Shown: positions 36,991 through 50,645 of the stretch, piece by piece
Layout: every line of letters begins with the position of its first letter
How positions within the stretch are numbered: position 1 is the first letter of the stretch
Assembly: GCF_029227915.1 (NCBI RefSeq)
Contig: NC_079882.1
Span: forward strand, 32,976,001 to 33,040,000
DNA length: 64,000 nt
Source: Hydractinia symbiolongicarpus
Taxonomy: Eukaryota > Cnidaria > Hydrozoa > Anthoathecata > Hydractiniidae
Direction: 5' to 3'
The notes under the pieces: model-generated
The model's database searches: none
What the model saw: only the letters and a program-made list of their open reading frames with translations
What the model was told of the DNA's origin: nothing
Position numbers and translations under genes: made by a program

Positions 36991-37671
36991 CACTAAAACG
37001 CATAAGACTTGTAGTTTTTAAAAATGTTTTCATTTTTGATGAGACGCTGAATAAAAGAAGTTTAATCGCCGGCAAACGAAAACCCGCGATTTCCCGTAAA
37101 TCCCGGCTTGGCCCGTATAGTCAAAAGTATACAAAGAAAGTACCCAGGGAGTAAACTCATTTCCCGAACGATTTTTTAAATTATTTTTTCACCACTAAAA
37201 CGCATAAGACTTGTAGTTTTCAAAAATGTTTTCATTTTTGATGAGACGCTTAATGAAAGAGGTTTAATCGCAGGAAAACGAAAACCCGCGATTTCCCGTA
37301 AATCCCGTGTTTGGCCCGTATAGTCGAATGTATACAAAGAAAGTACCCTGTGAGTAAACTCATTTCAAGAACGATTTTTTAAATTATTTTTTCACCACTA
37401 AAACGCATAAGACTTGTAGTTTTTAAAAATGTTTTCATTTTTGATGGGACGCTGAATAAAAGAAGTTTAATCGCCGGCAAACGAAAACCCGCGATTTCCC
37501 GTAAATCCCGGCTTGGCCCGTATAGTCAAAAGTATACAAAGAAAGTACCCAGGGAGTAAACTCATTTCCCGAACGATTTTTTAAATTATTTTTTCACCAC
37601 TAAAACGCATGAGACTTGTGGTTTTCAAAAATGTTTTCATTTGTGATGAGACGCTGAATAAAAGAAGTTTA

Positions 37672-39535
37672 ATCGCCGGCAAACGAAAACCCGCGATTTC
37701 CCGTAAATCCTGGACTCGGCCCGTATAGTTAAAAGTATACAAAGAAAGTACCCTGTGAGTAAACTCATTTCCGGAACGATTTTTTAAATTATTTTTTCAC
37801 CACTAAAACGCATAAAACTTGTAGTTTTTAAAAATGTTTTCATTTTTGATGAGACGCTGAATAAAAGAAGTTAACCCGCGATTTCCTGTAAATCCCAGCT
37901 TGGCCCGTATAGTCAAAAGTATACAAAGAAAGTACCCAGGGAGTAAACTCATGTCCCGAACGATTTTTTAAATTATTTTTTCACCACTAAAACGCATGAG
38001 ACTTGTAGTTTTCAAAAATGTTTTCATTTTTGATGAGACGCTGAATAAAAGCAGTTTAATTGCCGGCAACCGAAAACCTGCGATTTCCCTAAATCCCGGA
38101 CTCGGCCCGTATAGTCAAAAGTATACAAAGAAAGTACCCAGGGAGTAAACTCATTTCCAGAACGATTTTTTAAATTATTTTTTCACCACTAAAACGCATA
38201 AGACTTGTAGTTTTTAAAAATGTTTTCATTTTTGATGAGACGCTGAATAAAAGACGTTTAATCGCCGGCAAACGAAAATCTGCGATTTCCCGTAAATCCC
38301 GGGCTTGGCCCGTATAGTCAAAAGTATACAAAGAAAGTACCCAGGGAGTAAACTCATTTCCCGAACGATTTTTTATATTATTTTTTTACCACTAAACGCA
38401 TGAGACTTGTAGTTTTCAAAAATATTTTCATATTTGATGGGACGCTGAATAAAAGAAGTTTAATCGCCGGCAAACGAAAACCCGCGATTTCCGTAAATCC
38501 CGGGCTTGGCCCGTATAGTCAAAAGTATACAAAGAAAGTACCCAGGGAGTAAACTCATTTCCCGAACGATTTTTTAAATTACTTTTTCACCACTAAAACG
38601 CATGAGACTTGTAGTTTTCAAAAATGTTTTCATTTTTGATGAGACGCTGAATAAAAGCAGTTTAATCGCCGGCAAACGAAATCCCAGGTTTTCCCGTAAA
38701 TCCGGGGCTTGGCCCGTATAGTCGAATGTATACAAAGAAAGTATCCAGGGAGTAAACTCATTTCCCGAACGATTTTTTAAATTACTTTTTCACCACTAAA
38801 ACGCATGAGACTTGTAGTTTTCAAAAATGTTTTTATTTTTGATGAGACGCTGAATAAAAGAAGTTTAATCGCCGGCAAACGAAAACCCGCGATTTCCCGT
38901 AAATCCCGGGCTTGGTCCGTATAGTCAAAAGTATACAAAGAAAGTACCCAGGGAGTAAACTCATTTCCCGAACGATTTTATAAATTACTTTTTCACCACT
39001 AAAACGCATGAGACTTGTAGTTTTAAAAAATGTTTTCATTTTTGATGAGACGCTGAATAAAAGCAGTTTAATCGCTAGCAAACTAAATCCCGCGTTTTCC
39101 CGTAAATCCTGGGCTTGGCCCGCATAGTCGAATGTATACAAAGAAAGTACCCAGGGAGTAAACTCATTTCCCGAACGATTTTTTAAATTTTTTTTTCACT
39201 ACTAAAACGCATGAGACTTGTAGTTTTCAAAAATGTTTTCATTTTTGATGAGACGCTTAATGAAAGAGGTTTAATCGCCGGAAAACGAAAACCCGCGATT
39301 TCCCGTAAATCCCGGGCTTGAACCGTATAGTCGAATGTATACAAAGAAAGTACCCTGTGAGTAAACTCATTTCAAGAACGATTTTTTAAATTAATTTTTC
39401 ACCACTAAAACGCATGAGACTTGTAGTTTTCAAAAATGTTTTCATTTTTGATGAGACGCTGAATAAAAGCAGTTTAATCGCCGGCAAACGAAATCCCGCA
39501 TTTTCCCGTAAATCCGGGGCTTGGCCCGTATAGTC
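37672..39535 (-). repeat. Copy of block R1
   Basis: Second copy of the 33.03-34.89 kb block. Private variants include TATAGTTAAAAG (near 37,728) and CTTGAACCGTATAG (near 39,318). It diverges from R1 near 39,535, where GTCAAAAGTATAC replaces GTCGAATGTATAC and block R2 begins. Confidence 0.76.
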
Positions 39536-41430
39536 AAAAGTATACAAAGAAAGTACCCAGGGAGTAAACTCATTTCCCGAACGATTTTTTATATTATTTT
39601 TTTACCACTAAACGCATGAGACTTGTAGTTTTCAAAAATATTTTCATATTTGATGGGACGCTGAATAAAAGAAGTTTAATCGCCGGCAAACGAAAACCCG
39701 CGATTTCCGTAAATCCCGGGCTTGGCCCGTATAGTCAAAAGTATACAAAGAAAGTACCCAGGGAGTAAACTCATTTCCCGAACGATTTTTTAAATTACTT
39801 TTTCACCACTAAAACGCATGAGACTTGTAGTTTTCAAAAATGTTTTCATTTTTGATGAGACGCTGAATAAAAGCAGTTTAATCGCCGGCAAACGAAATCC
39901 CGCGTTTTCCCGTAAATCCGGGGCTTGGCCCGTATAGTCGAATGTATACAAAGAAAGTACCCAGGGAGTAAACTCATTTCCCGAACGATTTTTTAAATTA
40001 CTTTTTCACCACTAAAACGCATGAGACTTGTAGTTTTCAAAAATGTTTTTATTTTTGATGAGACGCTGAATAAAAGCAGTTTAATCGCCGGCAAACGAAA
40101 TCCCGTGTTTTCCCGTAAATCCGGGGCTTGGCCCGTATAGTCGAATGTATACAAAGAAAGTACCCAGGGAGTAAACTCATTTCCCGAACGATTTTTTAAA
40201 TTTTTTTTTCACCACTAAAACGCATGAGACTTGTAGTTTTCAAAAATGTTTTCATTTTTGATGAGACGCTGAATAAAAGAAGTTTAATCGCCGGAAAACG
40301 AAAACCCGCGATTTCCCGTAAATCCCGGGCTTGGCCCGTATAGTCGAATGTATACAAAGAAAGTACCCTGTGAGTGAACTCATTTCAAGAACGATTTTTT
40401 AAATTAATTTTTCACCACTAAAACGCATGAGACTTGTAGTTTTCAAAAATGTTTTCATTTTTGATGAGACGCTGAATAAAAGCAGTTTAATCGCCGGCAA
40501 ACGAAATCCCGCGTTTTCCCGTAAATCCGGGGCTTGGCCCGTATAGTCGAATGTATACAAAGAAAGTACCCAGGGAGTAAACTCATTTCCCGAACGATTT
40601 TTTAAATTTTTTTTTCACCACTAAAACGCATGAGACTTGTAGTTTTCAAAAATGTTTTCATTTTTGATGAGACGCTGAATAAAAGAAGTTTAATCGCAGG
40701 CAAACGAAAACCCGCGATTTCCCGTAAATCCCGGGCTTGGCCCGTATAGTCAAAAGTATACAAAGAAAGTACCCAGGGAGTAAACTCATTTCCCGAAAGA
40801 TTTTTTAAATTACTTTTTCACCACTAAAACGCATGAGACTTGTAGTTTTCAAAAATGTTTTCATTTTTGATGAGACGCTGAATAAAAGCAGTTTAATCGC
40901 TGGCAAACTAAATCCCGCGTTTTCCCGTAAATCCTGGGCTTGGCCCGCATAGTCGAATGTATACAAAGAAAGTACCCTGTGAGTAAACTCATTTCAAAAA
41001 CGATTTTTTAAATTATTTTTTCACCACTAAAACGCATAAGACTTGTAGTTTTTAAAAATGTTTTCATTTTTGATGAGACGCTGAATAAAAGAAGTTTAAT
41101 CGCCGGCAAACGAAAACCCGCGATTTCCCGTAAATCCCGGCTTGGCCCGTATAGTCAAAAGTATACAAAGAAAGTACCCAGGGAGTAAACTCATTTCCCG
41201 AACGATTTTTTAAATTATTTTTTCACCACTAAAACGCATGAGACTTGTAGTTTTCAAAAATGTTTTCATTTTTGATGAGACGCTGAATAAAAGAAGTTTA
41301 ATCGCCGGCAAACGAAAACCCGCGATTTCCCGTAAAACCTGGGCTTGGCCCGTATAGTCAAAAGTATACAAAGAAAGTACCCAGGGAGTAAACTCTTTTC
41401 CCGAACGATTTTTTAAATTACTTTTTCACC
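39535..41430 (-). repeat. Copy of block R2
   Basis: Second copy of about 35.0-36.99 kb. It contains the private variant TGAGTGAACTC near 40,375 and ends in the GTAAAACCTGGGC monomer (near 41,333), after which sequence resembles 31.7-32.3 kb. Confidence 0.7.
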
Positions 41431-41814
41431 ACTAAAACGCATGAGACTTTTAGTTTTTAAAAATGTTTTCATTTTTGATGAGACGCTGAATAAAAGAAGT
41501 TTAATCGCCGGCAAACGAAAACCTGCGATTTCCCGTAAATCCTGGACTCGGCCCGTATAGTCAAAAGTATACAAAGAAAGTACCCTGTGAGTAAACTCAT
41601 TTCCAGAACGATTTTTTAAATTATTTTTTCACCACTAAAACGCATAAAACTTGTAGTTTTTAAAAATGTTTTCATTTTTGATGAGACGCTGAATAAAAGA
41701 AGTTAACCCGCGATTTCCTGTAAATCCCAGCTTGACCCGTATAGTCAAAAGTATACAAAGAAAGTACCCAGGGAGTAAACTCATGTCCCGAACGATTTTT
41801 TAAATTATTTTTTC

Positions 41815-44800
41815 ACCACTAAAACGCATGAGACTTGTAGTTTTCAAAAATGTTTTTATTTTTGATGAGACGCTGAATAAAAGCAGTTTAATTGCCGGCA
41901 AACGAAAACCTGCGATTTCCCTAAATCCCGGACTCGGCCCGTATAGTCAAAAGTATACAAAGAAAGTACCCAGGGAGTAAACTCATTTCCATAACGATTT
42001 TTTAAATTATTTTTTCACCACTAAAACGCATAAGACTTGTAGTTTTTAAAAATGTTTTCATTTTTGATGAGACGCTGAATAAAAGACGTTTAATCGCCGG
42101 CAAACGAAAACCTGCGATTTACCGTAAATCCCGGGCTTGGCCCGTATAGTCAAAAGTATACAAAGAAAGTACCCAGGGAGTAAACTCATTTCCCGAACGA
42201 TTTTTTATATTATTTTTTTACCACTAAACGCATGAGACTTGTAGTTTTCAAAAATATTTTCATATTAGATGGGACGCTGAATAAAAGAAGTTTAATCGCC
42301 GGCAAACGAAAACCCGCGATTTCCGTAAATCCCGGGCTTGGCCCGTATAGTCAAAAGTATACAAAGAAAGTACCCAGGGAGTAAACTCATTTCCCGAACG
42401 ATTTTTTAAATTACTTTTTCACCACTAAAACGCATGAGACTTGTAGTTTTCAAAAATGTTTTCATTTTCGATGAGACGCTGAATAAAAGCAGTTTAATCG
42501 CCGGCAAACGAAATCCCGCGTTTTCCCGTAAAGCCGGGGCTTGGCCCGTATAGTCGAATGTATACAAAGAAAGTACCCAGGGAGTAAACTCATTTCCCGA
42601 ACGATTTTTTAAATTACTTTTTCTCCACTAAAACGCATGAGACTTGTAGTTTTCAAAAATGTTTTTATTTTTGATGAGACGCTGAATAAAAGAAGTTTAA
42701 TCGCCGGCAAACGAAAACCCGCGATTTCCCGTAAATCCCGGGCTTGGCCCGTATAGTCAAAAGTATACAAAGAAAGTACCCAGGGAGTAAACTCATTTCC
42801 CGAACGATTTTTTAAATTACTTTTTCACCACTAAAACGCATGAGACTTGTAGTTTTAAAAAATGTTTTCATTTTTGATGAGACGCTGAATAAAAGCAGTT
42901 TAATCGCTAGCAAACTAAATCCCGCGATTTCCCGTAAATCCCGGCTTGGCCCGTATAGTCAAAAGTATACAAAGAAAGTACCCAGGGAGTAAACTCATTT
43001 CCCGAACGATTTTTTAAATTATTTTTTCACCACTAAAACGCATAAGACTTGTAGTTTTTAAAAATGTTTTCATTTTTGATGAGACGCTGAATAAAAGAAG
43101 TTTAATCGCCGGCAAACGAAAACCCGCGATTTCCCGTAAATCCCGGCTTGGCCCGTATAGTCAAAAGTATACAAAGAAAGTACCCAGGGAGTAAACTCAT
43201 TTCCCGAACGATTTTTTAAATTATTTTTTCACCACTAAAACGCATGACACTTGTAGTTTTAAAAAATGTTTTCATTTTTGATGAGACGCTGAATAAAAGA
43301 AGTTTAATCGCCGGCAAACGAAAACCCGCGATTTCCCGTAAATCCCGGGCTTGGCCCGTATAGTCAAAAGTATACAAAGAAAGTACCCAGGGAGTAAACT
43401 CTTTTCCCGAACGATTTTTTAAATTACTTTTTCACCACTAAAACGCATGAGACTTTTAGTTTTTAAAAATGTTTTCATTTTTGATGAGACGCTGAATAAA
43501 AGAAGTTTAATCGCCGGCAAACGAAAACCTGCGATTTCCCGTAAATCCTGGACTCGGCCCGTATAGTCAAAAGTATACAAAGAAAGTACCCAGGGAGTAA
43601 ACTCATTTCCCAAACAAATTTTTAAATTATTATTTCACCACTAAAACGCATGAGACTTGTAGTTTTCAAGAATGTTTTCATTTTTGATGAGACGCTGAAT
43701 AAAAGCAGTTTAATCGCCGGCAAACGAAAACCCGCGATTTCCCGTAAATCCCGGGCTTGGCACGTATAGTCGAATGTATACAAAGAAAGTACCCTGTGAG
43801 TAAACTCATTTCCGGAACGATTTTTTAAATTATTTTTTCACCACTAAAACGCATAAGACTTGTAGTTTTTAAAAATGTTTTCATTTTTGATGAGACGCTG
43901 AATAAAAGAAGTTAACCCGCGATTTCCTGTAAATCCCGGCTTGGCCCGTATAGTCAAAAGTATACAAAGAAAGTACCCAGGGAGTAAACTCTTTTCCCGA
44001 ACGATTTTTTCAATTACTTTTTCACCACTAAAACGCATGAGACTTGTAGTTTTTAAAAATGTTTTCATTTTTGATGAGACGCTGAATAAAAGAAGTTTAA
44101 TCGCCGGCAAACAATAACCCGCGATTTCCCGTAAATCCCGGGCTTGGCCCGTATAGTCAAAAGTATAGAAAGAAAGTACCCAGGGAGTAAACTCATTTCC
44201 CGAACGATTTTTTATATTATTTTTTTACCACTAAACGCATGAGACTTGTTGTTTTTAAAAATGTTTTCATTTTTGATGAGACGCTGAATAAAAGAAGTTT
44301 AATCGCCGGCAAACGAAAACCCGCGATTTCCCGTAAATCCCGGGCTTGGCACGTATAGTCGAATGTATACAAAGAAAGTACCCTGTGAGTAAACTCATTT
44401 CCGGAACGATTTTTTAAATTATTTTTTCACCACTAAAACGCATAAGACTTGTAGTTTTTAAAAATGTTTTCATTTTTGATGAGACGCTGAATAAAAGAAG
44501 TTAACCCGCGATTTCCTGTAAATCCCGGCTTGGCCCGTATAGTCAAAAGTATACAAAGAAAGTACCCAGGGAGTAAACTCTTTTCCCGAACGATTTTTTC
44601 AATTACTTTTTCACCACTAAAACGCATGAGACTTGTAGTTTTTAAAAATGTTTTCATTTTTGATGAGACGCTGAATAAAAGAAGTTAATCGCCGGCAAAC
44701 AATAACCCGCGATTTCCCGTAAATCCCGGGCTTGGCCCGTATAGTCAAAAGTATACAAAGAAAGTACCCAGGGAGTAAACTCATTTCCCGAACGATTTTT

Positions 44801-46229
44801 TATATTATTTTTTTACCACTAAACGCATGAGACTTGTTGTTTTTAAAAATGTTTTCATTTTTGATGAGACGCTGAATAAAAGAAGTTTAATCGCCGGCAA
44901 ACGAAAACCCGCGAATTCCCGTAAATCCCGGGCTTGGCCCGTATAGTCAAAAGTATACAAAGAAAGTACCCAGGGAGTAAACTCATTTCCCGAACGATTT
45001 TTTAAATTACTTTTTCACCACTAAAACGCATGAGACTTGTAGTTTTCAAAAATGTTTTCATTTTTGATGAGACGCTGAATAAAAGAAGTTTAATCGCCGG
45101 CAAACGAAAACCCGCGATTTCCCGTAAATCCCGGGCTTGGCCGTATAGTCAAAAGTATACAAAGAAAGTACCCAGGGAGTAAACTCATTTCTCGAACGAT
45201 TTTTTATATTATTTTTTCACCACTAAACGCATGAGACTTGTAGTTTTCAAAAATATTTTCATATTTGATGGGACGCTGAATAAAAGAGGTTTAATCGCCG
45301 GCAAACGAAATTCCGCGTTTTCCCGTAAATCCCGGGCTTGGCCCGTATAGTCAAAAGTATACAAAGAAAGTACCCAGGGAGTAAACTCATTTCCCGAACG
45401 ATTTTTTAAATTACTTTTTCACCACTAAAACGCATGACACTTGTAGTTTTCAAAAATGTTTTCATTTTTGATGAGACGCTGAATAAAAGCAGTTTAATCG
45501 CTGGAAAACTAAATATCGCGTTTTCCCGTAAATCCGGGGCTTCGCCCGCATAGTCGAATGTATACAAAGAAAGTACCCAGGGAGTAAACTCATTTCCCGA
45601 ACGATTTTTTAAATTTTTTTTTCACCACTAAAACGCATCAGACTTGTAGTTTTCAAAAATGTTTTCATTTTTGATGAGACGCTTAATGAAAGAGGTTTAA
45701 TCGCCGGAAAACGAAAACCGCGATTTCCCGTAAATCCCGGGCTTGGCCCGTATAGTCAAATGTATACAAAGAAAGTACCCTGTGAGTAAACTCATTTCAA
45801 GAAAGATTTTTTGAATTATTTTTTCATCACTAAAACGCATAAGACTTGTAGTTTTTAAAAATGTTTTCATTTTTGATGAGACGCTGAATAAAAGAAGTTT
45901 AATTGCCGGCAAACGAAAACCCGCGATTTCCCGTAAATCCCGGGCTTGGCCGTATAGTCAAAAGTATACAAAGAAAGTACCCAGGGAGTAAACTCATTTC
46001 TCGAACGATTTTTTATATTATTTTTTTACCACTAAACGCATGAGACTTGTAGTTTTCAAAAATATTTTCATATTTGATGGGACGCTGAATAAAAGAGGTT
46101 TATTCGCCGGCAAACGAAATCCCGCGTTTTCCCGTAAATCTCCGGCTTGGCCCGTATAGTCAAAAGTATACAAAGAAAGTACCCAGGCAGTAAACTCATT
46201 TCCCGAACGATTTTTTAAATTTTTTTTTC
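41815..46229 (-). repeat. 4,415-bp tandem duplication, copy 1
   Basis: About 22 monomers. Markers recur at an offset of 4,415 to 4,416 bp: TGTTTTTATTTTTG 41,851 and 46,266; AAGACGTTT 42,084 and 46,499; GGCAGTAAAC 46,186 and 50,602. It contains two successive 589-bp trimers (43.80-44.98 kb), each with one 18-bp-deleted monomer. Small differences from copy 2 include GAAGTTAATCGCC (near 44,680) and TTTTTTCACCACTAAACG (near 45,215). Confidence 0.86.
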
Positions 46230-49200
46230 ACCACTAAAACGCATGAGACTTGTAGTTTTCAAAAATGTTTTTATTTTTGATGAGACGCTGAATAAAAGCA
46301 GTTTAATTGCCGGCAAACGAAAACCTGCGATTTCCCTAAATCCCGGACTCGGCCCGTATAGTCAAAAGTATACAAAGAAAGTACCCAGGGAGTAAACTCA
46401 TTTCCAGAACGATTTTTTAAATTATTTTTTCACCACTAAAACGCATAAGACTTGTAGTTTTTAAAAATGTTTTCATTTTTGATGAGACGCTGAATAAAAG
46501 ACGTTTAATCGCCGGCAAACGAAAACCTGCGATTTACCGTAAATCCCGGGCTTGGCCCGTATAGTCAAAAGTATACAAAGAAAGTACCCAGGGAGTAAAC
46601 TCATTTCCCGAACGATTTTTTATATTATTTTTTTACCACTAAACGCATGAGACTTGTAGTTTTCAAAAATATTTTCATATTAGATGGGACGCTGAATAAA
46701 AGAAGTTTAATCGCCGGCAAACGAAAACCCGCGATTTCCGTAAATCCCGGGCTTGGCCCGTATAGTCAAAAGTATACAAAGAAAGTACCCAGGGAGTAAA
46801 CTCATTTCCCGAACGATTTTTTAAATTACTTTTTCACCACTAAAACGCATGAGACTTGTAGTTTTCAAAAATGTTTTCATTTTCGATGAGACGCTGAATA
46901 AAAGCAGTTTAATCGCCGGCAAACGAAATCCCGCGTTTTCCCGTAAAGCCGGGGCTTGGCCCGTATAGTCGAATGTATACAAAGAAAGTACCCAGGGAGT
47001 AAACTCATTTCCCGAACGATTTTTTAAATTACTTTTTCTCCACTAAAACGCATGAGACTTGTAGTTTTCAAAAATGTTTTTATTTTTGATGAGACGCTGA
47101 ATAAAAGAAGTTTAATCGCCGGCAAACGAAAACCCGCGATTTCCCGTAAATCCCGGGCTTGGCCCGTATAGTCAAAAGTATACAAAGAAAGTACCCAGGG
47201 AGTAAACTCATTTCCCGAACGATTTTTTAAATTACTTTTTCACCACTAAAACGCATGAGACTTGTAGTTTTAAAAAATGTTTTCATTTTTGATGAGACGC
47301 TGAATAAAAGCAGTTTAATCGCTAGCAAACTAAATCCCGCGATTTCCCGTAAATCCCGGCTTGGCCCGTATAGTCAAAAGTATACAAAGAAAGTACCCAG
47401 GGAGTAAACTCATTTCCCGAACGATTTTTTAAATTATTTTTTCACCACTAAAACGCATAAGACTTGTAGTTTTTAAAAATGTTTTCATTTTTGATGAGAC
47501 GCTGAATAAAAGAAGTTTAATCGCCGGCAAACGAAAACCCGCGATTTCCCGTAAATCCCGGCTTGGCCCGTATAGTCAAAAGTATACAAAGAAAGTACCC
47601 AGGGAGTAAACTCATTTCCCGAACGATTTTTTAAATTATTTTTTCACCACTAAAACGCATGACACTTGTAGTTTTAAAAAATGTTTTCATTTTTGATGAG
47701 ACGCTGAATAAAAGAAGTTTAATCGCCGGCAAACGAAAACCCGCGATTTCCCGTAAATCCCGGGCTTGGCCCGTATAGTCAAAAGTATACAAAGAAAGTA
47801 CCCAGGGAGTAAACTCTTTTCCCGAACGATTTTTTAAATTACTTTTTCACCACTAAAACGCATGAGACTTTTAGTTTTTAAAAATGTTTTCATTTTTGAT
47901 GAGACGCTGAATAAAAGAAGTTTAATCGCCGGCAAACGAAAACCTGCGATTTCCCGTAAATCCTGGACTCGGCCCGTATAGTCAAAAGTATACAAAGAAA
48001 GTACCCAGGGAGTAAACTCATTTCCCAAACGAATTTTTAAATTATTATTTCACCACTAAAACGCATGAGACTTGTAGTTTTCAAGAATGTTTTCATTTTT
48101 GATGAGACGCTGAATAAAAGCAGTTTAATCGCCGGCAAACGAAAACCCGCGATTTCCCGTAAATCCCGGGCTTGGCACGTATAGTCGAATGTATACAAAG
48201 AAAGTACCCTGTGAGTAAACTCATTTCCGGAACGATTTTTTAAATTATTTTTTCACCACTAAAACGCATAAGACTTGTAGTTTTTAAAAATGTTTTCATT
48301 TTTGATGAGACGCTGAATAAAAGAAGTTAACCCGCGATTTCCTGTAAATCCCGGGTTGGCCCGTATAGTCAAAAGTATACAAAGAAAGTACCCAGGGAGT
48401 AAACTCTTTTCCCGAACGATTTTTTCAATTACTTTTTCACCACTAAAACGCATGAGACTTGTAGTTTTTAAAAATGTTTTCATTTTTGATGAGACGCTGA
48501 ATAAAAGAAGTTTAATCGCCGGCAAACAATAACCCGCGATTTCCCGTAAATCCCGGGCTTGGCCCGTATAGTCAAAAGTATAGAAAGAAAGTACCCAGGG
48601 AGTAAACTCATTTCCCGAACGATTTTTTATATTATTTTTTTACCACTAAACGCATGAGACTTGTTGTTTTTAAAAATGTTTTCATTTTTGATGAGACGCT
48701 GAATAAAAGAAGTTTAATCGCCGGCAAACGAAAACCCGCGATTTCCCGTAAATCCCGGGCTTGGCACGTATAGTCGAATGTATACAAAGAAAGTACCCTG
48801 TGAGTAAACTCATTTCCGGAACGATTTTTTAAATTATTTTTTCACCACTAAAACGCATAAGACTTGTAGTTTTTAAAAATGTTTTCATTTTTGATGAGAC
48901 GCTGAATAAAAGAAGTTAACCCGCGATTTCCTGTAAATCCCGGCTTGGCCCGTATAGTCAAAAGTATACAAAGAAAGTACCCAGGGAGTAAACTCTTTTC
49001 CCGAACGATTTTTTCAATTACTTTTTCACCACTAAAACGCATGAGACTTGTAGTTTTTAAAAATGTTTTCATTTTTGATGAGACGCTGAATAAAAGAAGT
49101 TTAATCGCCGGCAAACAATAACCCGCGATTTCCCGTAAATCCCGGGCTTGGCCCGTATAGTCAAAAGTATACAAAGAAAGTACCCAGGGAGTAAACTCAT

Positions 49201-50645
49201 TTCCCGAACGATTTTTTATATTATTTTTTTACCACTAAACGCATGAGACTTGTTGTTTTTAAAAATGTTTTCATTTTTGATGAGACGCTGAATAAAAGAA
49301 GTTTAATCGCCGGCAAACGAAAACCCGCGAATTCCCGTAAATCCCGGGCTTGGCCCGTATAGTCAAAAGTATACAAAGAAAGTACCCAGGGAGTAAACTC
49401 ATTTCCCGAACGATTTTTTAAATTACTTTTTCACCACTAAAACGCATGAGACTTGTAGTTTTCAAAAATGTTTTCATTTTTGATGAGACGCTGAATAAAA
49501 GAAGTTTAATCGCCGGCAAACGAAAACCCGCGATTTCCCGTAAATCCCGGGCTTGGCCGTATAGTCAAAAGTATACAAAGAAAGTACCCAGGGAGTAAAC
49601 TCATTTCTCGAACGATTTTTTATATTATTTTTTTACCACTAAACGCATGAGACTTGTAGTTTTCAAAAATATTTTCATATTTGATGGGACGCTGAATAAA
49701 AGAGGTTTAATCGCCGGCAAACGAAATTCCGCGTTTTCCCGTAAATCCCGGGCTTGGCCCGTATAGTCAAAAGTATACAAAGAAAGTACCCAGGGAGTAA
49801 ACTCATTTCCCGAACGATTTTTTAAATTACTTTTTCACCACTAAAACGCATGACACTTGTAGTTTTCAAAAATGTTTTCATTTTTGATGAGACGCTGAAT
49901 AAAAGCAGTTTAATCGCTGGAAAACTAAATATCGCGTTTTCCCGTAAATCCGGGGCTTCGCCCGCATAGTCGAATGTATACAAAGAAAGTACCCAGGGAG
50001 TAAACTCATTTCCCGAACGATTTTTTAAATTTTTTTTTCACCACTAAAACGCATCAGACTTGTAGTTTTCAAAAATGTTTTCATTTTTGATGAGACGCTT
50101 AATGAAAGAGGTTTAATCGCCGGAAAACGAAAACCGCGATTTCCCGTAAATCCCGGGCTTGGCCCGTATAGTCAAATGTATACAAAGAAAGTACCCTGTG
50201 AGTAAACTCATTTCAAGAAAGATTTTTTGAATTATTTTTTCATCACTAAAACGCATAAGACTTGTAGTTTTTAAAAATGTTTTCATTTTTGATGAGACGC
50301 TGAATAAAAGAAGTTTAATTGCCGGCAAACGAAAACCCGCGATTTCCCGTAAATCCCGGGCTTGGCCGTATAGTCAAAAGTATACAAAGAAAGTACCCAG
50401 GGAGTAAACTCATTTCTCGAACGATTTTTTATATTATTTTTTTACCACTAAACGCATGAGACTTGTAGTTTTCAAAAATATTTTCATATTTGATGGTACG
50501 CTGAATAAAAGAGGTTTATTCGCCGGCAAACGAAATCCCGCGTTTTCCCGTAAATCTCGGGCTTGGCCCGTATAGTCAAAAGTATACAAAGAAAGTACCC
50601 AGGCAGTAAACTCATTTCCCGAACGATTTTTTAAATTTTTTTTTC
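46230..50645 (-). repeat. 4,415-bp tandem duplication, copy 2
   Basis: Second copy of 41.8-46.2 kb. Differences from copy 1 are sparse, for example CCCGGGTTGGCCC near 48,350 and GATGGTACG near 50,493, so this is among the younger large duplications in the window. Confidence 0.86.

Noticed and set aside
48848-49174. Longest open frames (102-108 residues), also at 34,191-34,499 and 38,833-39,141
   Set aside because: They span two adjacent monomers whose indels happen to keep the frame. The products are two offset translations of the repeat joined together. Copies elsewhere are interrupted.
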